The notes below the pieces were generated by a model, which made no database searches, had not been told where the DNA came from, and saw only the letters and a list, made by a program, of their open reading frames with translations. Below are positions 20,504-29,818 of a stretch of DNA of 64,000 nt, piece after piece. Origin of the DNA: Chloroflexota bacterium (GTDB lineage: Bacteria; Chloroflexota; UBA11872; VXOZ01); contig JAPPLM010000053.1 of NCBI GenBank assembly GCA_028874195.1, positions 1 to 64,000 of the forward strand, written 5' to 3'. Every line of letters starts with the position of its first letter. Within the stretch, counting starts at the first letter, position 1. A program made the translations under genes and the position numbers.

Positions 20504-20518
20504 CTCAGTTCAAGTGAG
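20504..20518. promoter_or_regulatory. Imperfect palindrome, candidate metal-regulator box
   Basis: CTCAGTTCAAGTGAG is a 15-bp inverted repeat (CTCA.TT.AA.TGAG) upstream of the iron-importer operon. Its size and place suit a DtxR-type operator, but the match to known boxes is poor and the call is an inference. Confidence 0.3.
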
Positions 20519-20643
20519 ATGTCCTGTAGTAATTGGAAAGGGGGATTTGGTTCTGGTTCAGTTGCTCTAGAAGCGTCGACTAACCGGCGGACAGAGCGCG
20601 TGTTGTTCAGATGTCGAACACTATTTTAGGAGATCTGATCCTT

Positions 20644-21723
20644 ATGGAAGTCGGAATGGGGCAATTTCGCAACGGCATGCCAAGGGCGGCAAGGAGACTA
20701 ATTCCTTTGGCGCTCTTTTTATTCTTGATAGGGATATTGGGGGCGTCTTGCGCCTATGGAGGCGCCGGTACGATGCCGGCGCCGTCACAGGAACAGGCGG
20801 CAACTGAAGAAAAGGAAGCCCCCGCAGATTCCGCAAAGTCAGAAGAACCAGCCACGCGAACCGTCATTGACGATACCCAACGACCGGTTGTGATCCCGAG
20901 CGGGCCACTGCGCATCGCCGTAACAGATGCCTGGATGGTGGAACTGCTGATGGCGTGCGGCCACACCCCGGTAGCAAGACCGCAGATTCCTGACGAACAC
21001 ATCTACCCAGCCGCGGCGAAAGACATACCGGAGATTGCCATCTCCCATTCAGCCGGCCCCAACTTGGAGCAGTTGGCGGCAGTCCAGCCTGACATAGTTC
21101 TTACCTCATCCACATTTGGCAGGTTTGCCGGACCGATCGCGGCCGCACTGAGGATTCCGGTATTGATCTTCAACGTGAACAGCATCGAAGGCATTCTGGA
21201 GAAGATGGACACCTTAGGCACTTTGGCCGGCTGTGAAGACGAGGCGCAAAACGCCAAATCGGAGCTAGAAGAGAGAATTGCAGAGCAGCATCAAGATCTT
21301 CCGGATGAAGGCCCGGTGGTATTTGGCGTTTTCGGCACCAGCGAATCTTTCCTGGCCTTTACTGGCCAGTCTTATCTGGGTAACATGGTTGAACACTTGC
21401 GCGGCCGCTTGACTACTGAAGGTGATCCACCTTACATGTATCGCGGCATCCCGGACCCCGCCTACACGCCTTTTAGCTTGGAGATAGTGGTGGAACGGGA
21501 TCCGGATGTGATTCTGGTGGTCCGCCACGGCGGTCCAAGTGAAGCGCGTGAAGGCAACTTCGATTCCTTGTATGCGAATCCGGCCTGGGCGGGACTGCGT
21601 GCCGTACAAGAAGAACGCATCTACGAGCTGTCTGAGTGGCTCTACATGCAATATCCTGGCCCACGTGTAATTCAAGCGATGGAGGAATTGCGTCCGCTCC
21701 TGTATCCAGACGCGCAGGAGTAG
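20644..21723 (+). CDS. Iron-complex ABC transporter, substrate-binding lipoprotein
   Basis: A type III periplasmic-binding protein of the FecB/BtuF class. A charged N-terminus and hydrophobic stretch end in the lipobox LGASC, so it should be lipid-anchored outside the membrane, followed by an acidic linker and two lobes with the long helix between them (AAVQPDIVLTSSTFGRFAG...). I use the ATG at 20644, with AGGAG 11 bases upstream; an earlier ATG at 20611 lacks a site. It is followed 3 bp later by the permease gene. The ligand (siderophore, haem or cobalamin) is not shown; neighbours favour iron or haem. Confidence 0.88.
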   Translation: MEVGMGQFRNGMPRAARRLIPLALFLFLIGILGASCAYGGAGTMPAPSQEQAATEEKEAPADSAKSEEPATRTVIDDTQRPVVIPSGPLRIAVTDAWMVELLMACGHTPVARPQIPDEHIYPAAAKDIPEIAISHSAGPNLEQLAAVQPDIVLTSSTFGRFAGPIAAALRIPVLIFNVNSIEGILEKMDTLGTLAGCEDEAQNAKSELEERIAEQHQDLPDEGPVVFGVFGTSESFLAFTGQSYLGNMVEHLRGRLTTEGDPPYMYRGIPDPAYTPFSLEIVVERDPDVILVVRHGGPSEAREGNFDSLYANPAWAGLRAVQEERIYELSEWLYMQYPGPRVIQAMEELRPLLYPDAQE

Positions 21724-21726
21724 GGC

Positions 21727-22788
21727 ATGAAGCTGGAGGATGCCGTCGCTGTTGAGACTCGTCCGCTTCGAACAGTGAAGACTCACAGCAGCACCCGGCA
21801 GTTCGCCATTATTGGTACCGGACTGGTCTTATTGACCGCCGGTCTGGTGATGTCTACTGCCCTCGGTGCGGTAACGATTGGGCTGAACGAAGTGCTCGCG
21901 GCGCTCTTTGGAGAAGCCGAACGCGTGCCCCGCCAAATTGTCTGGAATTTGCGGGTGCCAAGAGCGCTCGTAGGGGCCTTGGTAGGCATGAATCTCGCGG
22001 TGGCAGGGGCGCTCCTTCAGGGAATCATGCGCAATCCGATGGCAGCGCCAACGATTGTAGGAGTCACGGCCGGGGCCGGTTTGGCGGCCGCAGCCGTGAT
22101 TATTCTCTTGCCGGGCGTGGCCGCGCTCTTGCCGCCAATTGCCTTTCTCGGTGCCCTGGCGGCCTCGGTGTTTGTATACGTTCTCTCCTGGCAACCGGGG
22201 ATCGGCACGTCTCCCGTTCGGATGGTCCTGGCAGGTGTGGCAGTAACGACTATGCTGGGTGCATTCACGACAGGACTTATGACCGTGTTCAGCGACCGCA
22301 TCCAGTCGGTCGTGCTATGGATGGCAGGTAATCTTGTGGGCACGAGTTGGAACCATCTCGAACTCATCTGGTTCTACAGTGTGATTGGCGTGGTTGGCGG
22401 GCTCTTGCTTGTGCGGCAACTCAACGTCATGCAGTTGGGTGACGAAACCGCACAGAGTCTCGGCGTTCGGGTTGAGAGAGCCCGGTTCTTGGCAATGGGA
22501 CTTGCGGCCTTGCTGGCGGCTTCCGCAGTAAGCGTGGCGGGGCTGGTTGGCTTTGTCGGCCTCATCGTGCCCCATGTGATGCGGCTGCTGGGAGGCCACA
22601 ATCACGGCTATCTGGTGCCGGCCTCGGCCGTTGGCGGCGCCGCGTTGATCGTTTGGGCCGACCTAGGCGCCCGTATGGTGCTTGCTCCTCTGGAATTGCC
22701 GGTAGGCGTTGTAACGGCCCTCATTGGCGGTCCGTTCTTCGTGTTCTTACTCTATAGAGCTCGTTTCGTAGGGGGAAGAAACCTATAG
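21727..22788 (+). CDS. Iron-complex ABC transporter permease (FecCD family)
   Basis: The 353-residue protein has about ten membrane helices and FecCD/BtuC hallmarks: RVPRALVGALVGMNLAVAGALLQGIMRNPMA, LGVRVERARFLAMGLAALLAA and the coupling segment VGFVGLIVPHVMRLLGGHNH. It forms the import channel as a homodimer. AGGAG lies six bases before the ATG. The cognate ATPase is 824 bp downstream, after an unrelated membrane protein gene. Confidence 0.92.
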   Translation: MKLEDAVAVETRPLRTVKTHSSTRQFAIIGTGLVLLTAGLVMSTALGAVTIGLNEVLAALFGEAERVPRQIVWNLRVPRALVGALVGMNLAVAGALLQGIMRNPMAAPTIVGVTAGAGLAAAAVIILLPGVAALLPPIAFLGALAASVFVYVLSWQPGIGTSPVRMVLAGVAVTTMLGAFTTGLMTVFSDRIQSVVLWMAGNLVGTSWNHLELIWFYSVIGVVGGLLLVRQLNVMQLGDETAQSLGVRVERARFLAMGLAALLAASAVSVAGLVGFVGLIVPHVMRLLGGHNHGYLVPASAVGGAALIVWADLGARMVLAPLELPVGVVTALIGGPFFVFLLYRARFVGGRNL

Positions 22789-22866
22789 TTCCCAAGATCA
22801 TGCGACAAGCGATCCGGCAAGCGTAGACACCGGGCATTGGAAGTAATGTGATAGGTTATTGACTAT

Positions 22867-23610
22867 ATGGAAACTACAGTCCAGCCTGACGCGCACCAAC
22901 CGCACCGCAATGAAGCGACTAGCGGTAGGGACTCAGCCGCGCGGCTAGCCGGCATCTTGCTCATTCTCACGGCTTTGGCAACTATTGTTGCTGTTTTCGC
23001 GCGAGTGTCTGCAGACACCGATCAAGCCACACTCGGTGAATCGCTGGCGGCAATTGCGGATCACAGAATTCTCTACGGCGCAGGTGGCATAGCGCGACTG
23101 GTAGCAGGAATTACGCTGATAGCCGGGGCCTGGTATCTCTCCAGAACTTGGGTCATTCGCGAGGGCTGGGGTAATCCCCTTGTACCGGTCCTCTTCGCCT
23201 TTTCAGCAGTGTTTACGGCGATCTCAGGCATTGCGGCGGCGGCACTAGCAATTTCGGCTCCCGTTGTGGCTGACCCTACGCTACTGGAGCCAAGCGCTGC
23301 GGCAGAGACGATCAATCTCTTCCGGTGGTTGGCTGGCAAGATCGGATTTGCAGTGGCCGGTCTGGCTTTGCTCGTTGCAGCGCGGCAACAGTGGAAGGGT
23401 GGTGGCAAGATGCGGCGTCTGTCGCCGCTCTCCGCCATCATCGGCCTGGCGATGCAGTTCATTTGGATCGATTCCGCAACATTCATGCACCCCATCAACG
23501 GGACGGGTTTCGTGCTTTGGCTCTTGCTGATAGGCAGCCTGCTCACTGCCGGTTTCGTGGAAAGGCACTTTAGCGCCTTGCGCACAGCACAAGAGAAGAC
23601 GGTGGACTGA
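22867..23610 (+). CDS. Membrane protein of unknown function within the iron-importer operon
   Basis: A 247-residue protein with about six predicted membrane helices, starting with a polar 25-residue tail. Features such as RLAGILLILTALATIVAVF and a late FVLWLLLIGSLLTAGF helix recall DUF4386-type proteins, but the match is only topological. It lies between the permease and ATPase genes and ends 1 bp before the ATPase start, so it is co-transcribed and probably coupled. It has no ABC-permease motif. Confidence 0.7.
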   Translation: METTVQPDAHQPHRNEATSGRDSAARLAGILLILTALATIVAVFARVSADTDQATLGESLAAIADHRILYGAGGIARLVAGITLIAGAWYLSRTWVIREGWGNPLVPVLFAFSAVFTAISGIAAAALAISAPVVADPTLLEPSAAAETINLFRWLAGKIGFAVAGLALLVAARQQWKGGGKMRRLSPLSAIIGLAMQFIWIDSATFMHPINGTGFVLWLLLIGSLLTAGFVERHFSALRTAQEKTVD

Positions 23611-23611
23611 A

Positions 23612-24415
23612 GTGCCCGCTGCAGAAGCTGAAATCAGAGTTGAAGGCATAACCGCGGCCTATGCGGAAAGCCCCGTGCTAGAGGGTGTGGATATTCACAT
23701 AGCGGCCGGAGAGATGGTTGGCATAGTCGGACGTAACGGGTCGGGTAAGTCAACCCTTCTGAAGGTCATGGGCAGGTTGATTAAGCCGAGACGTGGTGCT
23801 GTTTACCTGAATGGAACAGACATAAGCTCGCTCCCAACCCAAAGAGTCGCGCAATGCATGGCAGTGATGCCGCAGGCGCCCGCATCTCCTCAGCAACTAA
23901 CGGTTCGTGAACTTATCGGTTACGGCCGCTATCCCCACATTCCTTGGCTTCAGCGCTTCGGCATTCGCGACCGGGAGGTCATACAAGAAACCATGCAGTC
24001 TTGCCGGCTCGAGGATTTTGCGGATCGTCAGTTATCGACCCTATCGGGCGGCGAACGGCAGAAAGCATGGATCGCGCTGGCGCTGGCGCAACAGCCACGC
24101 GTCATGCTCCTCGATGAACCCGTCACGTTCCTTGATCTTGGTCATCAGTTGGAAGTCATGGACCTCATTGCAGAACTGAACCACATGCACGGAATTACGG
24201 TCGTCATCGTACTGCATGACTTGAACCTTGCAGCGCGCTATTGTTCGCGCTTGATTGCGTTGCAGTCAGGGAGCGTTTACGCGGACGGACCGACAGAAGA
24301 TGTGATCCAAGAAGATGTCCTGCGTGAGGTGTTTGGGATAGACGCCCGCATTGGCTTCGATCCATTGACACACAAGCCGGTCTGTTTTCCTTATCGCCTC
24401 GACGCGACTGTGTGA
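23612..24415 (+). CDS. Iron-complex ABC transporter ATP-binding protein
   Basis: The 267-residue FecE/BtuD-type ATPase has Walker A (GRNGSGKST), the Q-loop (MPQAPASPQ), the signature LSGGERQKAW, Walker B with catalytic Glu (VMLLDEPVTFLD) and the switch His (VLHDLNLAARY). It starts at GTG one base after the preceding stop, implying translational coupling. It powers import through the upstream permease. Confidence 0.92.
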   Translation: MPAAEAEIRVEGITAAYAESPVLEGVDIHIAAGEMVGIVGRNGSGKSTLLKVMGRLIKPRRGAVYLNGTDISSLPTQRVAQCMAVMPQAPASPQQLTVRELIGYGRYPHIPWLQRFGIRDREVIQETMQSCRLEDFADRQLSTLSGGERQKAWIALALAQQPRVMLLDEPVTFLDLGHQLEVMDLIAELNHMHGITVVIVLHDLNLAARYCSRLIALQSGSVYADGPTEDVIQEDVLREVFGIDARIGFDPLTHKPVCFPYRLDATV

Positions 24416-24480
24416 TCATTCTGAATGACTCAGTGAGGTCGGTAGTATTGCTGCATGTGCAGCACTTAAGGGAGGACGGC

Positions 24481-24843
24481 ATGTACATTGCAACGAACAG
24501 AATCAGGGTTCAAGAGAATTTCGGTGAAAAACTGGAAAGCCGCTTCAAGGAGCGAAGAGGTATAGAAAAACAGCCGGGGTTTCTGAACTTTGAACTTTGG
24601 AAATTGGATGATCCGGAGGAGCGCGGGTGCGAGGAATACCTGGTTGTTACGCGTTGGGAGTCGGAGAGCGATTTTAGAGCGTGGGCCAAGAGCGATATGT
24701 TCAATAAAGCCCACTCCGGGCCAAGGCAAGAGTATATTCTGGAGCATCCTACTTTCAAAGGCTATGAAGGTCGCCAGAGTTTCAGGTTGCTCCACCCTTT
24801 AGACGAGACCGTTGGGTCAGACATTCAGAAGGAAGTGGGCTGA
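24481..24843 (+). CDS. IsdG-family haem-degrading monooxygenase
   Basis: The 120-residue ferredoxin-like protein starts at 24481 (GGGAGG five bases upstream); the longer frame from 24412 lacks similarity. It shows the IsdG/IsdI catalytic triad by position: Asn6 (MYIATNRIRV), Trp68 (FRAWAK) and His78 (FNKAHSG), compared with Asn7, Trp67 and His77 in the Staphylococcus enzymes. IsdG-type enzymes open haem and release iron. Its place after an iron-complex importer suggests that the operon takes up haem. The wider family includes antibiotic-biosynthesis monooxygenases, but the conserved triad favours haem. Confidence 0.82.
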   Translation: MYIATNRIRVQENFGEKLESRFKERRGIEKQPGFLNFELWKLDDPEERGCEEYLVVTRWESESDFRAWAKSDMFNKAHSGPRQEYILEHPTFKGYEGRQSFRLLHPLDETVGSDIQKEVG

Positions 24844-24891
24844 AGTTTTCCGAAATGCATCGATGTCAGAGAAAAACCAACAGCTAAGGAA

Positions 24892-25749
24892 TTATCTGTT
24901 CGCCTCTTCCAAATAGCTAGCAAGTGCAGCCTGCCAGGGGCGTAGATCATCTTGACCGAGGGCGGCCAGCCGCATGCGGTCTAAAACCGAGTATGGGGGC
25001 CGGACCGCCGGCGTGACGTACTCTAAGGACGTGGTGGGGGAGATGTCCGCGTCAATACCCGCGCACGCGAAGATTGCCTTGGCGAATTCGTACCAGGTGC
25101 AGGAACCGGCGTTCGTGATGTGCACGATACCGGCAAGATCCTGCGTAATGAGCCAGGCTACCTTCTGCGCGAGGTCTTTGGTCGACGTGGGTGTGCACAC
25201 TTGGTCGTCCACCACCCGGAGCGCGGCGCCTTCCCGCGCTTTGCGCAGCATGGTCTGCACGAAATTGCCGCCCTTGCCGCCAGCGTCCGCAATGCCGTAG
25301 AGCCCGCACGTGCGAATGACCAGCGACCTTCGCCAGCACAGCAGAGCGAGATACTCGCCTGCCAACTTGGATGCTCCATACACGGAAAGCGGTGCCGGCG
25401 GATCGTCTTCGGTCAAGGGAGCGCGCGCTGCCTGCCCGCCAAATACGTAGTCCGTGCTAAAGTGTACGAGCAATGCGTCTTGCTCCTGGCAAAGCTGGGC
25501 CAGATGACGCACGGCAAGGGCGTTGGTGGCAAAGGCAGGTTCTACCTGTTCTTCGCAGTCGTCAACGCGGTGGAAAGCGGCCGTGTTTATGAGTACGTCC
25601 GGCCTGAACGACCGCATTGCCTCTGCCGTTTGCATTGGGTTGCAGATGTCTAATTCTTGACGCGAAGGCGCGCGTACCTCATGGTGCATCAGCGTCCGTT
25701 TCAAGTCGAACGCAAGCTGCCCGTTCCCGCCTGTGATGAGGATTCGCAT
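24892..25749 (-). CDS. RmlD-like dTDP-4-dehydrorhamnose reductase family protein
   Basis: An extended SDR of 285 residues from the ATG at 25749: glycine motif MRILITGGNGQLAFDL, NTAAFHRVDDCEEQ, LLVHFSTDYVFGG and the catalytic YGASKLAGE. RmlD makes dTDP-L-rhamnose for surface glycans. No other rhamnose-pathway gene lies nearby, so a related sugar-nucleotide reductase is possible. It is convergent with the haem monooxygenase gene and divergent from the flavin monooxygenase gene. Confidence 0.85.
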   Translation of the reverse strand: MRILITGGNGQLAFDLKRTLMHHEVRAPSRQELDICNPMQTAEAMRSFRPDVLINTAAFHRVDDCEEQVEPAFATNALAVRHLAQLCQEQDALLVHFSTDYVFGGQAARAPLTEDDPPAPLSVYGASKLAGEYLALLCWRRSLVIRTCGLYGIADAGGKGGNFVQTMLRKAREGAALRVVDDQVCTPTSTKDLAQKVAWLITQDLAGIVHITNAGSCTWYEFAKAIFACAGIDADISPTTSLEYVTPAVRPPYSVLDRMRLAALGQDDLRPWQAALASYLEEANR

Positions 25750-25974
25750 AACGTCGTCGCAGAGACCCTTCTCGCCGCTGTGCACTGTCGCTCGGCGTGC
25801 ACTTGCCTGTGAGTCGGCGTTCTTAAGTAGTGTACTCCTTTGAAGGTGTACACGGTTGTCGTAAGCTATTAGTCACTGCTGCAGGTGCGTTCGGGGCAAA
25901 AGGAAGAGTCGTCCCGGCATAGCAAAAGACGTAACGCGATGTGTCATAGGCTTCTCGTTGCGAGGTTTCATTAG

Positions 25975-27132
25975 TTGCAAGGGACTTCACGCGCAGACAC
26001 TTCGGTAACGTATCGTGGCGGGTCCACGCTTGACGTCGTAATCGTCGGCGGCGGACCGGGTGGGCTTGCCGTTTCTCAGCAGTTGGGCGAACGGAGTGTC
26101 GCGCATATCGTCATCGAGAAAGGGGACTGCCCCGGCTGGCAGTGGGGCCAGACGTACGACAGCCTTCGCTTGCACACCGGAAAGCACCTCAGCGCGCTGC
26201 CCGGCATGCCATTCCCAAGCGGAACAGACCTCTTCCCTTCCCGCGCCGCTTTCACGGGTTATCTCAAGAGCTATGCAGAGCGGTTCGACATTCCTCTACG
26301 CGTTGGCGTAGAGGCCCACGCCCTCGAGCGGGAGGAAAATACGTGGCGCGTTAAAACGAGTGAGGAATGGATTGCGGCGCGCGCCGTGGTGGTGGCAACC
26401 GGCATCATGTCGTCTCCCGTAGTGCCATGCTTTACGGGCTTAGATGCGTATCAGGGAGGCTTGATCCACAGTTCGGCGTATAGACACCCGTCCGGCTTTG
26501 CCCGTCAGCGCGTGTTGGTCGTCGGCATCGGGAACTCCGGCGCAGAGATCGCAACGGAGCTCGCCGCGGCCGGCGCCAGCGTGGCCGTATCCGTCCGCTC
26601 CGGGGTAAATAACGTACCGCTCAGCATTGCTGGAATTCCGAGCCAATATCTGGGCTGGGCGATCTCCTGGCTGCCCCGCGCAATGCAGCAACGCTTGACT
26701 CGAGTGTTTGGGAACGTTGGCTCACTCTTGCGAGGCGGCAGTCCGTTGCCGCGAAAGAAGGGCTTCAGCGACTGCCCGGACGTGCCTCTCATTGGCATGA
26801 AGCTGGCAAACGCTGTAGAGTCCGGCGCTATCGAGCTTTTACCGAGCATTGAACGCTTTGGACCGCATGGGGCGAAGTTTGCGGATGGGACCGAGCGCAC
26901 ATTTGATTCCGTCATTCTGGCGACCGGCTACGGGGCTGCGCTTGAATGGATGGGCGCTTACGGCGCCAGAGACGTCTGCGGCTTCGCCAAGCGGCAGGAC
27001 CGCGTACGGAGCCGGGAGTTCTCAAACCTCTACTTTATTGGGCACAATTATGATGGCAGAGGCGGCTTATATAACATTGCCGTGGATGCAAAACGCATAG
27101 CGCGGATCATCAGCCAGCGTCAGAGGCTATGA
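25975..27132 (+). CDS. Flavin-containing monooxygenase-like FAD/NAD(P) oxidoreductase
   Basis: A 385-residue two-dinucleotide-fold protein. The FAD motif is VVIVGGGPGGLAVS and the NADPH motif is VLVVGIGNSGAEIATELA; between them lies an FMO-like block with GQTYDSLRLHTGKHLSALPG. The C-terminal ATGYG motif is also present. It resembles YUCCA/CzcO-type monooxygenases, which oxygenate small amines, ketones or auxin precursors; the substrate is unknown. The start is a TTG with GAGG about nine bases upstream. Its 3' end overlaps the convergent next gene by 13 bases. Confidence 0.87.
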   Translation: MQGTSRADTSVTYRGGSTLDVVIVGGGPGGLAVSQQLGERSVAHIVIEKGDCPGWQWGQTYDSLRLHTGKHLSALPGMPFPSGTDLFPSRAAFTGYLKSYAERFDIPLRVGVEAHALEREENTWRVKTSEEWIAARAVVVATGIMSSPVVPCFTGLDAYQGGLIHSSAYRHPSGFARQRVLVVGIGNSGAEIATELAAAGASVAVSVRSGVNNVPLSIAGIPSQYLGWAISWLPRAMQQRLTRVFGNVGSLLRGGSPLPRKKGFSDCPDVPLIGMKLANAVESGAIELLPSIERFGPHGAKFADGTERTFDSVILATGYGAALEWMGAYGARDVCGFAKRQDRVRSREFSNLYFIGHNYDGRGGLYNIAVDAKRIARIISQRQRL

Positions 27133-27539
27133 TACGTGCCAAAGGACCACAGAGCCGTAGCCAATACCATGTGAAACCAGATGGGGATAGTCCGCCTAAA
27201 CCATCTTCTCTCCGGTTTGAAGACCATGGTAAGCACGTAGCGCGCAATCATAGAAGCGAAGTAGAAAACCGCAACAAGCTTTAGAGGTGCGGACAAGACC
27301 TCCCAACCGCTGGCGGCAAAGAACCCATCCAGACGATGAATGTCATAGGCGATGAGGATCATCAACGTCAGCAGAATCAACTGTGCTGGCAGCAGATAGC
27401 GGTACGGCATCAGTCCCGAATACCAATGTTCCATGGCCGGCAACCACGGGGGAGCGCGGCGGGCTACGATCACCTGTCCGATGACGCGCAGTGCGAACAA
27501 GAGCGTGCAACCAAGAAGCATCCATTTGGTGAATTCCAT
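27120..27539 (-). CDS. Hypothetical membrane protein
   Basis: A 139-residue protein with four predicted membrane helices and a conserved-looking RRWFRRTIPIWFHMVLA segment. I use the ATG at 27539; a GTG lies six bases upstream. It overlaps the 3' end of the flavin monooxygenase gene. I do not recognise the family. Confidence 0.6.
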   Translation of the reverse strand: MEFTKWMLLGCTLLFALRVIGQVIVARRAPPWLPAMEHWYSGLMPYRYLLPAQLILLTLMILIAYDIHRLDGFFAASGWEVLSAPLKLVAVFYFASMIARYVLTMVFKPERRWFRRTIPIWFHMVLATALWSFGTYHSL

Positions 27540-27545
27540 GCGCAC

Positions 27546-27879
27546 ATTCCCAAGAACTAGCCGAAACCACAGTCCCCGAATTGACTAATCCAGACGATCA
27601 GTCCACAATAGAGTATCGCAATACCCCTATTGTACTTCCGCTATTGATTGCATTCTCTTAATTTGTGATGCCATCCCCGTACCGCAAGTTGTTTGTTTCT
27701 GCAATAAGCGTGACCGCTTTGGCCTAAGTCTCTATCTATGCCTCTCTTGATCTTCCATCTTTGCAATTAATCTAACCTACTTCCCTCTTCAACCTCACGT
27801 GCTGACGAACCATCGTCTTCTTCGGCAAAAGCCGCGAGACGGTATTCGCTGCCGCAGATAGCAGATTAGGAGTCTGTGC
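27546..27879. other. AT-rich intergenic region, no gene seen
   Basis: About 330 bp of AT-rich sequence upstream of the duplicated-module protein. I see no coding frame or RNA gene. It presumably holds promoters for the divergent neighbours, but no hexamer pair stands out. Confidence 0.4.
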
Positions 27880-28704
27880 ATGAACAAGGTATTCGTGACA
27901 TTGGGGCTTGCGGTGTGTTTCTCGTATTGGGTGCGAAATGCACTACGTTCAGTTTCCGGCGCATCCGGCTTGGCAATCGTCGCCGCTCTCACCCTTGGAC
28001 TATTGGCAGTAGTTGCAGTGGGAACTTGGCAGAAGAACATCGTCTTTGCGTCACATATAGATTATTGTTCGCCCGACGCCTACACTGGCGCAATTGTAGC
28101 CCGCGACGGTCAAAAGCTCTCCAATCTAGACGTTAGCATCCAAGACCTCTACACGAAAACTTATGGAGCGGATGCGGCCGCGCGTTGGGTGTTCGAGCAC
28201 AACTGCGCCCTGGGGTCAGATTTTGCACCGCATACTCCTCCCGTTTCTCCTGAATGCTCGCCAGACGCCTACACCGGTGCGCTCGCGGCGCGCGATGGGC
28301 AAACGCTAAGCAGCCAGACTGCCTTAATCCAAGAACTGTTTATGGCTACCTGGGGCACAGACGCCGCCGCCCGTTGGGTGTTCGAGCACAACTGCGCGCT
28401 TGGAACGCCCCCTCCACAGCCATCGCCCAGTCCTTCACCCAGCCCGACACCCAGTCCAACGCCTAGCCCAACGCCCAGCCCAACGCCAGAACCAACACCA
28501 GATCCATATAGATCCGCGCTCTGGCACGGCTACTACATTGAAGGCGACATTGCCGGGAGTTGGGATCGGTTGTGCAATGCTTTCTTTAAGTACAAAGTGC
28601 CACCTACTTATACTCTCGAAGGTAGCAATGATGTCCTGGATCACCCACTGCGCAACGAAAAGACTGGTAGGTATCTGTTTGAATGCCAACGGTCTCCCCG
28701 CTGA
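27880..28704 (+). CDS. Exported protein with two tandem 50-residue Cys modules and a Pro/Ser/Thr linker
   Basis: Function unknown. The 274-residue protein has two N-terminal hydrophobic stretches (the second at about 29-48) and then two ungapped copies of one module: residues 63-112 and 126-175, each starting CSPDAYTGA and ending ARWVFEHNCALG. Each module has two cysteines (63/109 and 126/172), likely a disulfide. A PSP/TPSP linker (176-209) leads to a C-terminal domain with another cysteine pair (232/269). The modules agree in protein but differ at many third codon positions, so the duplication is old and selected. AGGAG lies seven bases before the ATG. Confidence 0.75.
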   Translation: MNKVFVTLGLAVCFSYWVRNALRSVSGASGLAIVAALTLGLLAVVAVGTWQKNIVFASHIDYCSPDAYTGAIVARDGQKLSNLDVSIQDLYTKTYGADAAARWVFEHNCALGSDFAPHTPPVSPECSPDAYTGALAARDGQTLSSQTALIQELFMATWGTDAAARWVFEHNCALGTPPPQPSPSPSPSPTPSPTPSPTPSPTPEPTPDPYRSALWHGYYIEGDIAGSWDRLCNAFFKYKVPPTYTLEGSNDVLDHPLRNEKTGRYLFECQRSPR

Positions 28705-29818
28705 TCTCGGGTAGCACATGGGGGAAAGTGTCTACAGCAAGGGCAGAGCTAAGCTATCTAGGGAATGGAGCAGCGCTGGGGGCAGTCCTCATTGTAGGCT
28801 GGAGTTGCTTCTCTGGCAGATGTCCGCATACTCGGACAATGCAAACGTGGGATCGCAAGGCAAGCGAGCTGGATGATGGGACCAGGCGGTAGGAGTGCGC
28901 CTCCGGCCAGAATGATCGCTCTCGGATGCGCCGCCAGGCCCTCTGGAGACTCTCTTTCGTCTCCAGAGCCAACCCTACTTACCTACCCCGCCGAGCATCA
29001 CCGCCGAATACTGAAAGCTCAAGGCGCTTTCGGTTCTCTTGGCGCTTAGCTTGTGCGTGCCTGAGCCTTGAAAGTCGGCATTGCAGTAGGTCGCATTGCT
29101 CTCAAACCTGCGCTCAGATCCTCGCGCCACTAATCCAGTCCCTACTACTCTGTTATAAAGACCCACCCAAAAGAATAGCGAGTGGTAGCTAAGCTTCAAT
29201 AACGCCAGTCAGCGGTAGAGCCGGACCACCGTATGGAGGTCATGCGCGGGAAATGCGCATCGCTGCTTAAGGTGACTGCATCCGTGCTGGCGAACCTAGG
29301 CTGAACCTCAAGCGCTGGCTGACATCAGAATAATCGCAAGGCAAGGGTAACGCCTTGCTTACTCGGGCCTATCTCTTCGCTTTGGCGTTCCTTGACAGAG
29401 CAACCGTCAGTTGCTAGGTTAATATCGCATCCTACATTGACTTATTGCCAGCGCAGTTCACTAAGGAAACGCTCAATGGCGGAGTGAGCAAGTAGACAAT
29501 GCGAGAGTTGTGGTGATGCTTCCGAACTTGCTTGATCAACCAGGGATTTGTTGCTAAGACGCGATATCGGCACTAACGCAACTGCGCCGCATAGCACTTG
29601 GTAATTGTGCGAACCATCTTGGATAAAGGTGGTATGGTATATTCTGTGTTTGAGCAGTGTTGAGTGGCGGCGTCTTGCATCACAAGCGGTGCCATCTTCT
29701 AGAGTGAGGATGCCAATGAAGTGAAAGCAACACGCCGGCTCCGAGAACCGCAGGTCGTTTTGCTAGGCATTGTCGTCAGCTAAGTGCCAAGTCGCAACAC
29801 TTGAAGGAGATTATCCGA
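28705..29818. other. 1.1-kb intergenic region without a recognised gene
   Basis: No frame here has ribosome-binding-site support or family similarity. I looked for tmRNA, SRP RNA, RNase P and common riboswitch cores and saw none. A short hairpin GCAAGG-GTAACG-CCTTGC lies near 29340. The right end should hold the promoter of the signalling operon; a TATGGTATATT stretch near 29633 is a possible -10 region. Confidence 0.4.

Noticed and set aside
28420-28510. Repeated CCCAGTCCAACG-type bases as a DNA repeat element
   Set aside because: They encode the in-frame Pro/Ser/Thr stalk of the exported protein and are explained by its protein sequence.
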